A stretch of 35,235 bases of DNA from Chara braunii (GCA_003427395.1 BFEA01000474.1:484708-519942); one strand, 5' to 3'; shown: positions 18,598-27,708, counted from the first letter of the stretch. Notes: a model not told the origin generated them from the sequence alone. Made by a program: numbers and translations.

Positions 18598-20117
18598 TCA
18601 GTTTCCCGATTTGCCCTTGCCTATCGACTGGCAGGTCATTGTGTCGTGGAGATCGCTGTTACACCACAGACAATAGTGGAATCTTGTGCATGCCTTGTAT
18701 GCTTGCTCGGAGAGACCGTAATAGGACCATAGGGTTGGAGTTGCTGCGTCGGGCCCGGGTCTAGATGCGGTGTTTGTCTTCGCCTTCCCGCGTCCTCGGC
18801 CTTTGCCAGGGCGGCCAGCTTCCCGGGCGGTTGTGAGTCTGTCCCCTTCATTGGCAGACATGGCCTCGCTAGTTTGGTCGTTTGGCGTTGCCGCAGCGAC
18901 CACAACCACTTTCGGTCGATGCTGATCTCTGCTCAGGCCTAGCGCAGACGAATGCTGGAGATTCTTGGCCTCCTTGTTCGTGACAATAATCTGCGCGGCC
19001 TTGTCGAAGAGTTCTGCCGGTGTCATCAGGGTGTCCTCGACGTGAGTCAAGGCATTGCCCAACGCCGGACACAACCTTGAGATGAAGTATTATTTGATAG
19101 CTTTGAAGCCCATTTGGATGTTTGGGACAGATGTCAAGCGTTGGTACTCGGCAATCCAATCAACACTCGGCAACGTGCCTTGTTCGAAGACCATCAACTT
19201 GTCCATTGCCTTGATCTACGACGGCTCTACTTGGAACCGCTTATGCCACGCCGCCTTTAGATCATCCCAGCTGATCTTGGTGTGCAAGTCGGCAGCCACC
19301 ACTTCGTACTTAGACAGGAGATTGCCCAGCCATGCTTGGCACGGCCCCCCAAGCGGGAGTACAAGTACGAGTGATGCTAGTGCTCGCTGATGTAGTGTAG
19401 CTGCAACTTGAGTTCAAACTTGCGGAACCACGGAATCGGGTCCGTCTTCGTCGAATCGCAGAAGATCTCCTGATCATCGAACTTTGGAACTGTTTCGCGC
19501 GGTTCCAACCTCGAGTGAGTGGCGGCAGTAGAGATCCACTGCTCCAACTGTTGTGTTGCGTTTTGTTGTAACTGCACGCCGTCCTTGAGGGATCCGACGT
19601 CAGTCTCCAATGCCTGAAGGCGATCAGAGGTGTTGGAAGAGCTGGCAAAGGGGGCGGCGACGGTTCGTTCCAGCTGCTGGAGGCGGCTAGTGAGTTGGTC
19701 AAACACTTGATTGTGTGTCTGAACCGAGTCGTCGAGGTTATGAATGTCCTCCTGCTGTGCAATGCACGTGACCAGGAGGTCCGTGAGATGGCAGAGGAGG
19801 AGAGCGATCTTGTTTCCACTCTCTTCCAGCTTTCCATTCTCGGCCTCGGCCCGCCAGTCCGCTGCCATTGTGAGCAAAGCTCGCTCTCCGCTGAATATCT
19901 TCTCACGGCGTTGAAGTTGTTCTTCATCGGCAGCCTTTGCTGCTGCCTCGTCTTGCTGGCGCTGCTGTTCAATTGCCAACAGACGTGCCTTTTCGGTGTC
20001 CTATGCCTTCTTCTTTGCTGCAGCTGCTACTGCATCCGACCATTGCTTGGCTTCGGTAATCAGAAGCAGCATCCGAGACTGAAAGGCCTCGTCCGTTTCC
20101 CCGGACTTCTGGGCCAT
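18598..20117 (-). pseudogene. gag: Gag of element 2
   Basis: The likely start is the ATG at 20115-20117 (MAQKSGETDEAF), in frame with the long coiled-coil stretch MAIEQQRQQDEAAAKA at 19979. Breaks: TAG at about 20000 (KKKA-stop-DTEK), TAG after YISEH at about 19377, a frameshift in the C6 run at 19345-19350, then TAG (about 19217) and TAA (about 19095). Recognisable capsid words: DPIPWFRKFELKLQ, AWLGNLLSKYEVVAADLHTK, ISWDD. It ends with a perfect zinc knuckle and a basic tail at TGA/stop 18598. Coding order and length fit gypsy Gag of about 500 residues. Confidence 0.87.
18631..18672 (-). other. CCHC zinc knuckle of element 2 Gag
   Basis: Encodes CLWCNSDLHDTMTC, a perfect C-x2-C-x4-H-x4-C motif, followed by QSIGKGKSGN and a stop. 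Confidence 0.92.
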
Positions 20118-20164
20118 GACGGCTGTTTGCAAATGCGTGAGCATAGACCAGGCTGGGGCCCTGC

Positions 20165-20227
20165 TGACGTGGCATTGCCTGCTGCTGACGTGGCATTGCC
20201 TGCTGCTGACGTGGCCTGCTGACGTGG
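20165..20227. repeat. TGACGTGGCATTGCC minisatellite just upstream of gag (element 2)
   Basis: TGACGTGG occurs at 20165, 20186, 20207 and 20220 (spacings 21, 21, 13). The array ends about 48 bases before the gag ATG. Element 1 has the homologous array. TGACGTGG is identical to the plant hexamer (hex) box recognised by bZIP factors. Confidence 0.88.
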
Positions 20228-20234
20228 CAACTCA

Positions 20235-20955
20235 CCAATGCTGCCGCTGGGGGTACCCGGAGACAGATAGAGAAGGTAAGACCAGAGGGGGCAACAACGT
20301 AGGTGGGGAGGGTGGGCGGAAAAAATCGCCCAGATAAGGAGCCACTAATCAAAAAAGGAAAGTTTGAAGTTTGAACTTTGCAAAAAAAAATTCGAGGAAA
20401 AGAACAAAAATACTCGTTTGCAAGTTCAGTAGGCCTTCCAATTCCCCCTGAAGTGCGAAATTACTACTGAGAATTTTTTTTTCGAACTTCCGACTGCAAA
20501 GGATTATCGAAAAATAAAATACAACAAACTATTCTGAATTACTCAGATGAGAGTACGCGCAGTTTGGAAAATGATAACTGCAAGAGGTATTTCCCATACT
20601 GTTTTCAGAAAAAAACGAATTTCACAAAAAAATATTCCGAATTTCCAAATAACGGGAAATTGCAAAAGGACGTCGAAATTTTCGAGAAAAAGATATTCCG
20701 GATTTCCAACAACGAAATCTCGGATTTTCAGAAGAAAAACAAAAACGGAAATTTCAGATGTTGCACTATTGCGATTTTCCACAACAGAAATAGCGGGAAA
20801 ACAAAATCCAAGAAAAGAAAACAAATTTCGATTTTCGGTAGTGAGGTCAAAATCGTGATTTTGGGGGGCTAACTAGTGTGCTCTAATCAATCAATCAAGA
20901 CTAATCAGCTACCTAGTCCCCGCACACGTGTCAGATCAGGTTGTCCTGATTCACG
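20235..20955 (-). mobile_element. Untranslated leader of element 2
   Basis: No gene. A+T-rich, with many GAAATTTC / GAAATCTC / GAATTTC words as in the leaders of elements 0 and 1. Two overlapping open frames of about 100 codons on the plus strand (20547-20872) arise from the repeat composition and have no family resemblance. Confidence 0.75.
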
Positions 20956-20973
20956 TGCGGTGTTCCGATGCCA
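20956..20973 (-). promoter_or_regulatory. Primer-binding site of element 2
   Basis: Minus strand TGGCATCGGAACACCGCA, 2 bases inside the LTR. Compared with TGGTATCAGAGC it has three differences in 12 bases, so it may be a decayed initiator-Met site or use another tRNA. Confidence 0.7.
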
Positions 20974-20975
20974 AC

Positions 20976-22243
20976 TATTACATGCCCAGTTGGGCGATGT
21001 ACATAATAAACCGAGGATCTGCAATGTGATAAAAAGGACTGAATGGACAATGCAGTGCAAGTAGAATCTCAACGAGCAGTGTGCATTCCGATACATACAA
21101 GACTGGTGCTTTATAGCGCAGTGGAAGACTTAGATACAAGTCCTGACCTGACCGGGACTGACCTCCTTCACGTAGCACAAGATAGCGCAGCAAAATGCTA
21201 GAATACCAATGACGAACCCACTCAATGTTGCAATGCAGACTGAACATACATCATCTTCATCACACGGTGTGAAGGGAGCCTGGCCCTACACACAGGGCGC
21301 CAGGTCCAAATCATGCACAGACGAAGAGGAGGGAAACAGACGAAGAAGGAGGGGGGAAGATGGGAATGTTGTCAACACCAAGTCTTCGTTACAAGTCCCA
21401 GATAACCCCTCGTCAAATGTCTGAAGTCCAATGTCGAGTCTGGATCCAAATGTCACCAAGCTCTCTCTCTCTCTCATAGTCTGCGGATGCAGTGAAGTCA
21501 GATAGCGAGAGGGTGAGAGGGAGGTGGTGGACTGAGAAGAGGAAGAAGAAGAACGCTCTCTCTCTCATATGCCAGGTACTAACCTGTGAAGATGGCGCTG
21601 TGCTGCAGGTACCTCGAAGGCGACGCTGGAGCTATGGCGCTGCAGGTAAGTCGCCTGGCCTCCGTCCAATCTCTCTCTCTCTAGTACTACTCTAGCTCCT
21701 ATGGCGCCCAGCGCTGAAGACTCCTGCTAATGCTGCTACTACTCCTGCAGCGCTCCTCCAGAGTGCTGCTGCCGAATCCTGAAGACTACCTCCTGAACTG
21801 CACGTGAAGTGCCTGGGAAGTACATAGGAACTACCTGCCAGCCTGCAGGGCAGGCCAGTCCTATATAGTGCTGGCCCGTCCAGGAGGCTGCTCTTGCCAA
21901 TGCCGAAACGTGCCAGACCCTGGCGTTGAAGCTCAACCAGGGGTTGTCTTGAAAACCGGCCCAAAATGGCCTGTGCTAAAACCCTGGTTTGTTGCCTGAG
22001 TTTCGGGGCGGGTCGAACTGATGAGGGCCTGGAAATGGCCCTCAGTTTCAGGCTGAAAACACTCAGGGCCGGAAATTCCCTGATTTAGCCTGAAACGACA
22101 CAGGGCCTGTAGGCCATTGTTTTCAGGCTTTCAGGCTGAAACGACACGGGGCCTGTAGGCCCTTGTTTTCAGGCTTTTGGCCTGAAGACGTCACGGGCCT
22201 GAAAGGGGGCCCATGCAGCCTGTTGCAGGCGCAGCATGTAACA
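20976..22243 (-). mobile_element. 5' LTR of element 2
   Basis: Near-identical partner of 13395-14651. Its inner end is TATTACATGC instead of TGTTACATGC (G to A in the TG), and the outer end GCATGTAACA is intact and followed by the TGGGG target duplication. TATA at 21862-21868 on the minus strand, with the R-U5 side to the left. Confidence 0.95.
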
Positions 22244-22248
22244 TGGGG
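22244..22248. repeat. Right target-site duplication TGGGG of element 2
   Basis: Exact copy of 13390-13394. Confidence 0.93.
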
Positions 22249-22263
22249 CCTTTGTGTGTCTTT

Positions 22264-22287
22264 AAAAAAAAAAAAAAAAAAAAAAAA
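22264..22287 (+). repeat. Poly(A) run of 24
   Basis: Follows GTGTGTCTTT and precedes GAAAGGTGAC, 15 bases after the target duplication of element 2. It may be the tail of a retroposed sequence that element 2 entered. The context CTTT-A(n)-GAAGGTG recurs at 24134-24163. Confidence 0.7.
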
Positions 22288-23406
22288 GAAAGGTGACAGC
22301 CAGGAAAAGAAACAAAAGAAAGAAAACCGAGTTAAGTGACAGTGACTACAACGCGAAATTTCCCCTACTGTCATGCATTCAACAGGGCAGCAAAATTTCA
22401 AACAGACGTCAGATGTTGCACAATTATTCCAAAAGATATGTGCACATGTTCAAAATGTATGTAGAAGAGAAAGGAGAGGAAGGAGGAGAGAGCCAAACTT
22501 TGACCGATTGAGAAGAGACCCGTTCCACTTAAGAAACACCAATGTAGGAGCAAGACACAACCTCTCTCTTGTCTCAACAACAACTCCACGCAAATACTAT
22601 ACAAGCCAAATCCAACTCAGGTGCGGACAGTCCATCTTCCGACACCCACCGTATCTCAGAGCCGTCACCCAGCTTGGCCTGATTACACAAGCCATGTCCG
22701 CCCGTGCCCCTGCAGGCCGTCACAGCGACATGTCAACCCCGCACAATCACCGCCAGCTCATAGGGCCTTCCTGACTCTGGTCACTCACCTCGACCACCGT
22801 ACTTCACTGCTCAGTTAGCTGGACCGCCTGATCACACAAACTCCAAAGGTTAGTTAGAGAGAGATAAAGCCGTACGTCCTGAAGTTATAACTGCAGCATG
22901 CATGCGTGAGATCGGCGGGATTATGCCAGAGATCAGGGAGGAGATGAGGAAGTGCCTATAAGCTGTATACGCGAACCGCGGCATGCCGGACTTGGCCACA
23001 CTCCACGCATCGATACCTGTTGCACCACGCTGGCCAATGAGAATTGAGAATAGTTGAAGGCAAAGAAACGTGTGGGTGTGCGAGCGCCAAGAAGATGCAA
23101 GGGAGGGAACAAGAGAGAGTTATGATCAGAGGTGGGGAAAGACAAAGAACGGTGACTTCAGTTGAAAATCGCAAACAAAATTAAGGCGCAGCGGAAAACA
23201 ACTGCACATGTCGACGAGGAGCAAGGTTCGGTTACACGGCACATCCGAACAAGAAACGGAGAGCCTACATCTTGAAGCCAATTAGATGTCCTAATTGCGA
23301 GAAATCATAGTAACTACGTTCGTGCATCAGTTTGCGGACCAGCAAGATTTCAAAATTTGAATATCGTTTCACCCAAGTTGCGGTGGATATTCAGTTTCTG
23401 CGACCA
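22288..23406. other. Unassigned sequence
   Basis: No recognisable gene. Open frames up to 133 codons on the plus strand (22373-22774) lack family resemblance, though the stretch 22500-22850 has balanced composition and could hold an exon. I see no LTR, tandem repeat or RNA gene. Confidence 0.35.
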
Positions 23407-24140
23407 ACAATAAATAAGGACAAACCCCCAAAAAATCGGTTATGCAAACCAATAATACCAAACCACCCATCATCCCCTATATCCCAGTTAACACCGTCAA
23501 CAAACCAACCTCATAACACCCAACTACCCCCATTACTGCAAACCCCCCGCCACGTCATCCCCCACACACTCCCTCCCAATCCCCTCCCCATCTCTTAAAC
23601 ACCTGAACAAACACATTCTAACTCACACATCCCCCTCCCCCTCCCCACTCCCAAGTATCACATCCATCCCACAAGGGCCACAACCAACACCGATCCATAA
23701 TCCATCAACCTTATCAACCCCCCTCCCATTACTCCAAGCCCAAACAAGGAGAATTCTGCAGAACTCAAGCGGACCCCTCATCAACAGCATACACAGCCAG
23801 GAAACATAGTTGAGGGTTTAGGGTTTTAGCTTCAGATGATACTTGCAAGTAAAACTCCTCCCAAGGAGTCCAGAAGAAGAGCAATGAGGCCAGACAGCAG
23901 AGAACCATAGCAACTAAGAAAGGTAACAGCCTCAAACAGTCTAGCTTAGGCAGGGGTGAAGATCGGTACATCCTCCTCCAAGGAAGTAATCAATGCCGTC
24001 TTCAGGGCCTCCACGCCATAAGGGGGAGGAGCGTGAGTGAGGAGCCATTGTACTATCCTTGACTTGCCGGGAGAATAGGAACCGGACTGATGCTCCCCAG
24101 ACTGGAAAAGGAGACAGAATCATAAGGTTCTGCTTTAAAA
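23407..24140 (-). repeat. Left arm of an inverted duplication
   Basis: Its reverse complement aligns with 25435-26276. Shared landmarks in order: GCATCAGTCCGGTTCCTATT, CCCTTATGGCGTGGAGGCCC, GATGTACCGATCTTCACCCC, CTTCTGGACTCC, AAACCCTAAACCCT, a purine/G-rich stretch with GGGTGTTATGAGGTTGGTT, and TTATTTATTG. Similarity is near 90% in the exon-like part and much lower elsewhere. The 23440-23750 part is strikingly poor in G on the plus strand. Confidence 0.8.
23946..24092 (-). pseudogene. Exon-like copy in the left arm
   Basis: 48 codons without a stop, beginning after an AG (CTGGGGAG|CATCAG) and ending at TAA 23946. They match the second exon at 25471-25632 with only five residue differences (I/T, L/P, A/T, and EE/KK). 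Words: YSPGK, PPPYGVEALKTALITSL, DVPIFTPA. The first exon is not found upstream on this strand, so this is a partial copy. Confidence 0.55.
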
Positions 24141-24156
24141 AAAAAAAAAAAAAAAA
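24137..24156 (+). repeat. Poly(A) run of 20 (poly(T) on the exon strand)
   Basis: Lies at the edge of the left arm. On the minus strand it acts as a poly(T) about 45 bases before the exon-like start and could be a pyrimidine tract of an intron. On the plus strand it could be a retroposon tail. Confidence 0.7.
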
Positions 24157-24417
24157 GAAGGTGCGTCGTAATTGCCAAATTGCAGAAAAGCAAAAGAAGA
24201 AGACAGGCTGAAATAGAAGTTGCGGAGCTACCCTCGCAACTTTTAAGTATGGCACTGATTTCAAAAAGTTTCAAACATGAGGGGCCACCTCATCACTGAG
24301 CCCCCTAAGGTTACATGGACCTCAGTATGAGGCCTTTTCTCAGACTGCACAAAAAATTGTGTGTTGCAGATCCTCGTTTGTCACAAACGTGCAGACATCC
24401 TAACTTGAATGAACGGG

Positions 24418-24517
24418 TTATCTGGCCGGATAATCTGGTCGGTTTATCTGGCCGGATTATCTGGTCAGATTATCTGGCCGGATTATGTGGTCGGATTATC
24501 GGGCCGGATGATCGAGG
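24418..24517. repeat. 26-bp tandem repeat, CCGGAT-rich
   Basis: Units starting TTATCTGGCCGGAT begin at 24418, 24444, 24470 and 24496, an exact 26-bp period. Each unit is TTATCTGGCCGGATTATCTG plus GTCGGA, itself two related half-units. Non-coding. Confidence 0.9.
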
Positions 24518-25113
24518 GGTAGGATTATCCGGAAATACGGATAAAAAAAAATAGGCAAAAAAAAAAAAGAAAAAAAAAGTCACATTGCGCATGCAAAACA
24601 CAATAGAGCTACGTTCCTATTTATGAAAAGCTTGATAGGGCATGGAAGGGTTTAAAGGGTGTAAGATAGGCAATAAAGGGGTTTAGAGGGGGGATGCTTA
24701 ATTCATTTTATTAATTTTTATATAAACATTGTGTTCTTTTTCCGTTTTATTTTTTGTCTTTATATCTGTTTAGATATCTTTAATAGGAAATCAAGCCAAA
24801 AGTTGTTCGTATCGTTAATATGAACAACATACTTCTTTTCCAGATTTTTTTATTTTTTATTTTTTGTTTGAAAAACTTATTTTGCGCAGGGCCGGATTTC
24901 CCATATCTGGAGTCAATCCGGAAATTTCATCCGGAGTGGAAAATCCGGATAATCTTGGCGTGCCGGATATCCGGATCTGTAACCTGGAATGAAAATAATG
25001 TGCGAAGGACTGGCAATGTAAGTCTTGTTGATATTGTTTACATTTTCATGTAGAATCTAACACAAAAGTTTGCAAAGTCATCCGATTAATATTGTCATGA
25101 TGTGACTGAGCAG
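24518..25113. other. A+T-rich stretch with a second CCGGAT cluster
   Basis: 24540-24890 is A/T-rich with no gene. From 24894 to 24985 the words CCGGAT / ATCCGG recur about seven times, including the palindrome ATCCGGAT context CCGGATATCCGG. A GTAAGT at 25019-25024 looks like a splice donor, but no frame before it fits the exon at 25114. Confidence 0.5.
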
Positions 25114-25324
25114 GTATAAAGAGGCTTCATCACCTAGGAAACAAGTTTCAGTGCTCGTTGACTTAAGCAACGGTATTGAAGCAGTAGTTGAAAATGGTGG
25201 GTCTCGGGAGAGGTTTAGGCCACGAATTGAGGTCATCAAATACACTCTTCAAGAACTTGCCAAGACCTTCCAAGACGATGACGAGGTGTTCGTTTCATTT
25301 CCACCTTGCAATGTTTCAGAACAG
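25114..25324 (+). CDS. Exon 1 of an unidentified spliced gene fragment
   Basis: Bounded by CTGAGCAG before and GTATGAGC after. From 25115 there are 70 codons without a stop: YKEASSPRKQVSVLVDLSNG, then ENGGSRERFRPRIEVIKYTL, QELAKTFQDDDEVFVSF, PPCNVSEQ. The alternation of a hydrophobic strand ending in VDLSNG, a helix, and DDDEVFVSF resembles the start of a von Willebrand A-like fold, but the metal-site DxSxS is not met and I cannot assign a family. No start codon is seen, so the 5' part of the gene is missing or further upstream. Codon use looks natural and the phase joins exactly to the next exon. Confidence 0.55.
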
Positions 25325-25470
25325 GTATGAGCATCGGACCAGTGTAATTATGCGTGTGAATGTCAAGATGTGGCTATTTTTTAATGTGCTCTCTTACGCT
25401 TGTTTTTTTTTTTGTTTTTTTTTTTTGAAACAAAACCTGAAGGTTCTGGCTCCTTTTCCATTCTGGTCAG
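25325..25470 (+). other. Intron between the two exon candidates
   Basis: 146 bases, GTATGAGC at the 5' end, long T-rich tracts at about 25405-25430, and TTCTGGTCAG at the 3' end. Phase 0. The pyrimidine-rich tail is conserved in the inverted copy at 24093-24156. Confidence 0.55.
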
Positions 25471-26276
25471 CATCAGTCCGGTTCCTATTCCCCCGGCAAG
25501 TCAAGAACAGTACAATGGTTACCCACTCACACTCCTCCCCCTTATGGCGTGGAGGCCCTGAAGACGGCATTGATTACTTCCTTGAAGAAGGATGTACCGA
25601 TCTTCACCCCTGCCTTAGTTAGCCTGTTCTAGACTGTTGTTGACGTTGGTGACTAAAACAGTTTGCTGCTTGTATTTGCTGGAAAAAGTCATGTCTCTTT
25701 TCAGTCTGTATTTCTCTGTCGATTTAACCTGTGGGATATGCTTTTTCTATGATCATAGATGAGACATGTCCCTTTGCTCTACTTCTGGACTCCCTGTGTG
25801 TAGTTTTGATTGAGGATGTCGACTAAGGCTGAAACCCTAAACCCTAGCTTTTGAATCTTTGACGCTATCCTTCTCTCGGGGGTTGTTCCTTGAATGAATC
25901 AAATGTTGATAGGTGTTCTACTTGAAGCCAGGCCTAGACTCTATTTGGGATTGGTGGGATAGGACGGCTATTGTCGGGGATAGTAGATTTTAGATAGGTG
26001 CTAATTGTGGGATGAATGCTAGACCTGGAAGGGGATAGGGGATGGGGGGTGTGTGAGTTGTTTTGTGATTACTCAGAAGTTTTTAGGGTATGGAGGAGGG
26101 GTGGTTCTAGAAAGAGTGTGTAAGGGAGGAGGCGGAGAGATTGTTGCTATGTCGATGGATGGGTGTTATAAGGTTGGTTCGGTATCATTAATGGCTGTCG
26201 TATAGGTCGTGGCGGCTGGTCAGGAATTCTTAGTATGCAAATCCAGTTCTTGAGGGTGAGTCTGTCGTTATTTATT
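25435..26276 (+). repeat. Right arm of the inverted duplication
   Basis: Counterpart of 23407-24140, with a spacer of about 1.3 kb. It contains exon 2, a telo-box string AAACCCTAAACCCT (25832-25845) and a G-rich stretch (25950-26180). The presence of intronic flank in both arms points to duplication of DNA rather than retroposition of a spliced message. Confidence 0.8.
25471..25632 (+). CDS. Exon 2 of the unidentified gene fragment
   Basis: 53 codons in phase with exon 1: HQSGSYSPGKSRTVQWLPTH, TPPPYGVEALKTALITSL, KKDVPIFTPALVSLF, then TAG at 25630. A near-identical copy lies in inverted orientation at 23946-24092. It is unclear whether TAG is the real end: a GT (GAT|GTACCG) inside the shared region might be a donor leading to a later exon. 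Another frame over the same bases is also open (RGGPEDGIDYFL) in both copies but has no splice logic. Confidence 0.5.
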   Translation, partial: HQSGSYSPGKSRTVQWLPTHTPPPYGVEALKTALITSLKKDVPIFTPALVSLF

Positions 26277-26482
26277 GCGCCTTGCTGCCCTTTTTGTGAC
26301 AAAGCAGAGGCAGAGCAGCGAGGCTGGGAGAGAGAGGGAGAGTGAGAGGACCCCAAATTTGAATTTCAGGGTCAAGGTCCTATGCCAAGGGAGGCCAAGT
26401 CAGTCAGTTCAGAAAGGTCACAGTCCGGTACCTTAGGAGTCAAGTCCAGCAGGCACCTGGTAAGCAGTCACATCTCATAGGC
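26277..26482. other. Short unassigned flank before element 4 LTR
   Basis: No gene. Purine-rich around 26320-26350, otherwise featureless. Confidence 0.4.
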
Positions 26483-27688
26483 TGCAATCAGACTCGCTTC
26501 TCTTCACAATTCACATGCATGCAAACAGGTAGCGCAGCAAACTGGCGACAAGCGCCCACTCAAACTCAGAGATATGGTAACCAAGAACGCAGTTCGGATA
26601 CAAGCTCACATCAAACAGCTATGGCGCAACGGCTCCTGTACAACTCTCTGTTCGTCGCCAACCCAACTCTGCTGTTCACACACACACGGATCACCTTGGA
26701 TATCCCACACGCTTCACAATGTACACACACGCACACACACACACGCTACACTCTCCTATCAGCTATGGCGGCTATGGCCGCTACTACCGCTATGGCAATG
26801 GCTAAGCTCTCCTTCTCGCCCACTTCGTCTTTGGGGTCACCGCAGACCACCGCGCACAAGTCGCCGTGGCAGCGCTTCCGCTATGGCTATGGCTAAGCTC
26901 TCCTTCTCGCCCACTTCGTCTTCGCAAAAGTTGTGTCCCAGAGGCAAGAGTCACATCCCACAGTCAAAAGTCATGTTCCACAGGTGAAAAGTTGTGGCTC
27001 ACAGGCCCAAGCAGCAGCACACCAGTGAAAATTCGGGAAAGTACCAGGCCTTGACATTCTGAAGCAAGCAAGTCGTGGGCATGTGGTACCAGTACCAAGT
27101 CGAGCCACAAGAAGCAGAGGCTGGGACGAGTTGAAGCTCAGTCCAAGTCAATATAAGGACTGGCCAGCCACATTTTGGGCAGATTGCTCATTCGTGAGAA
27201 GTGTGGAAGTGCTGCTGAAGCGCTTGTGCGCTATCTGCGAGTAGCATGCGCGCGAGAGTCCGGCTGGGGCAGCGCTACACTGAGGGGGAAGGCGGCCATA
27301 GCCGTGTAGCTGGTGATAGGAGGTAGAGTTGAGTAGCAGCGGATGTATTCAGAGTCGAGCTTCTCAAGTAGAGAGAGAGAGGGGGAGAGAGAGCGCATGC
27401 TTGCGGAAGACCAGAAGGGACAAAGAGAACGGAGAGAGAGAGGAAGACAGAGAGGGAGAGAGAAGACAGTCACCTACCTTTGATGAGGATGTTGGTATTG
27501 GGTTGCTGTATTCTGCGTTGTTGAGCGTTTAGTGACTGGATCTCCGAAACTGTTTAACGTGATAATTTGTGGGGATTTCTAAGTTGAGTATATGTGGACT
27601 TCACATCTCTGGGATTCAGTGTGGATTTCTTGTGATCTCTCAATGTGTGTGTGTGCGCTCATGCTGTCGAGCAGTGAGGCTCAATGCA
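26483..27688 (+). mobile_element. 5' LTR of plus-strand element 4
   Basis: Proposed ends TGCAATCAG and CTCAATGCA, with the right end 2 bases before a perfect initiator-Met primer-binding site. A plus-strand TATA box TATAAGGACTGGCCAG lies at 27152-27167, nearly the same as the minus-strand promoter of elements 1 and 2 (TATATAGGACTGGCC). It contains a CA microsatellite (about 26720-26745) and a duplicated GGCTAAGCTCTCCTTCTCGC stretch (about 26803 and 26892). The left end is less certain. The window-end sequence from 35142 matches the first 95 bases. Confidence 0.65.
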
Positions 27689-27690
27689 AC

Positions 27691-27708
27691 TGGTATCAGA
27701 GCTGGTAA
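27691..27708 (+). promoter_or_regulatory. Primer-binding site of element 4
   Basis: TGGTATCAGAGCTGGTAA: the first 12 bases match plant initiator-Met tRNA perfectly. It fixes element 4 as plus-strand. Confidence 0.85.

Larger units (their letters stand above)
13395..22243 (-). mobile_element. Element 2: full-length Ty3/gypsy chromovirus insertion, coding region decayed
   Basis: An 8849-bp unit with two LTRs in direct orientation, primer-binding site, leader, Gag, protease, RT, RNase H, integrase, chromodomain, polypurine tract, and flanking 5-bp duplications. All pieces run on the minus strand. The LTRs differ at roughly 4-5% of sites by eye in sampled stretches, so the insertion is not fresh. 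Many in-frame stops and a few frameshifts block all proteins except parts of RT-RNase H and integrase. Confidence 0.95.

Noticed and set aside
20547-20872. Plus-strand open frames of about 100 codons in the leader of element 2
   Set aside because: Lys/Phe/Asn-rich products of GAAATTTC repeats, antisense to the element and lacking any family feature.
23941-24264. 107-codon minus-strand frame with RGGPEDGIDYFLGGGCTDLHPC as the coding frame of the inverted repeat
   Set aside because: It is open in both copies, but the alternative frame fits the splice borders and joins exon 1 in phase. The overlap is probably a by-product of conservation, though not excluded.
25832-25846. AAACCCTAAACCCT as telomere remnant
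   Set aside because: Only two units, and conserved in the inverted copy at 23813-23826. It is better seen as a telo-box-like word than as a telomeric tract.
26755-26920. MAMAKLSFSPTSS repeated twice, resembling a plastid transit peptide
   Set aside because: It lies in the proposed LTR of element 4, the repeat is a 90-bp DNA duplication, and no mature protein follows.
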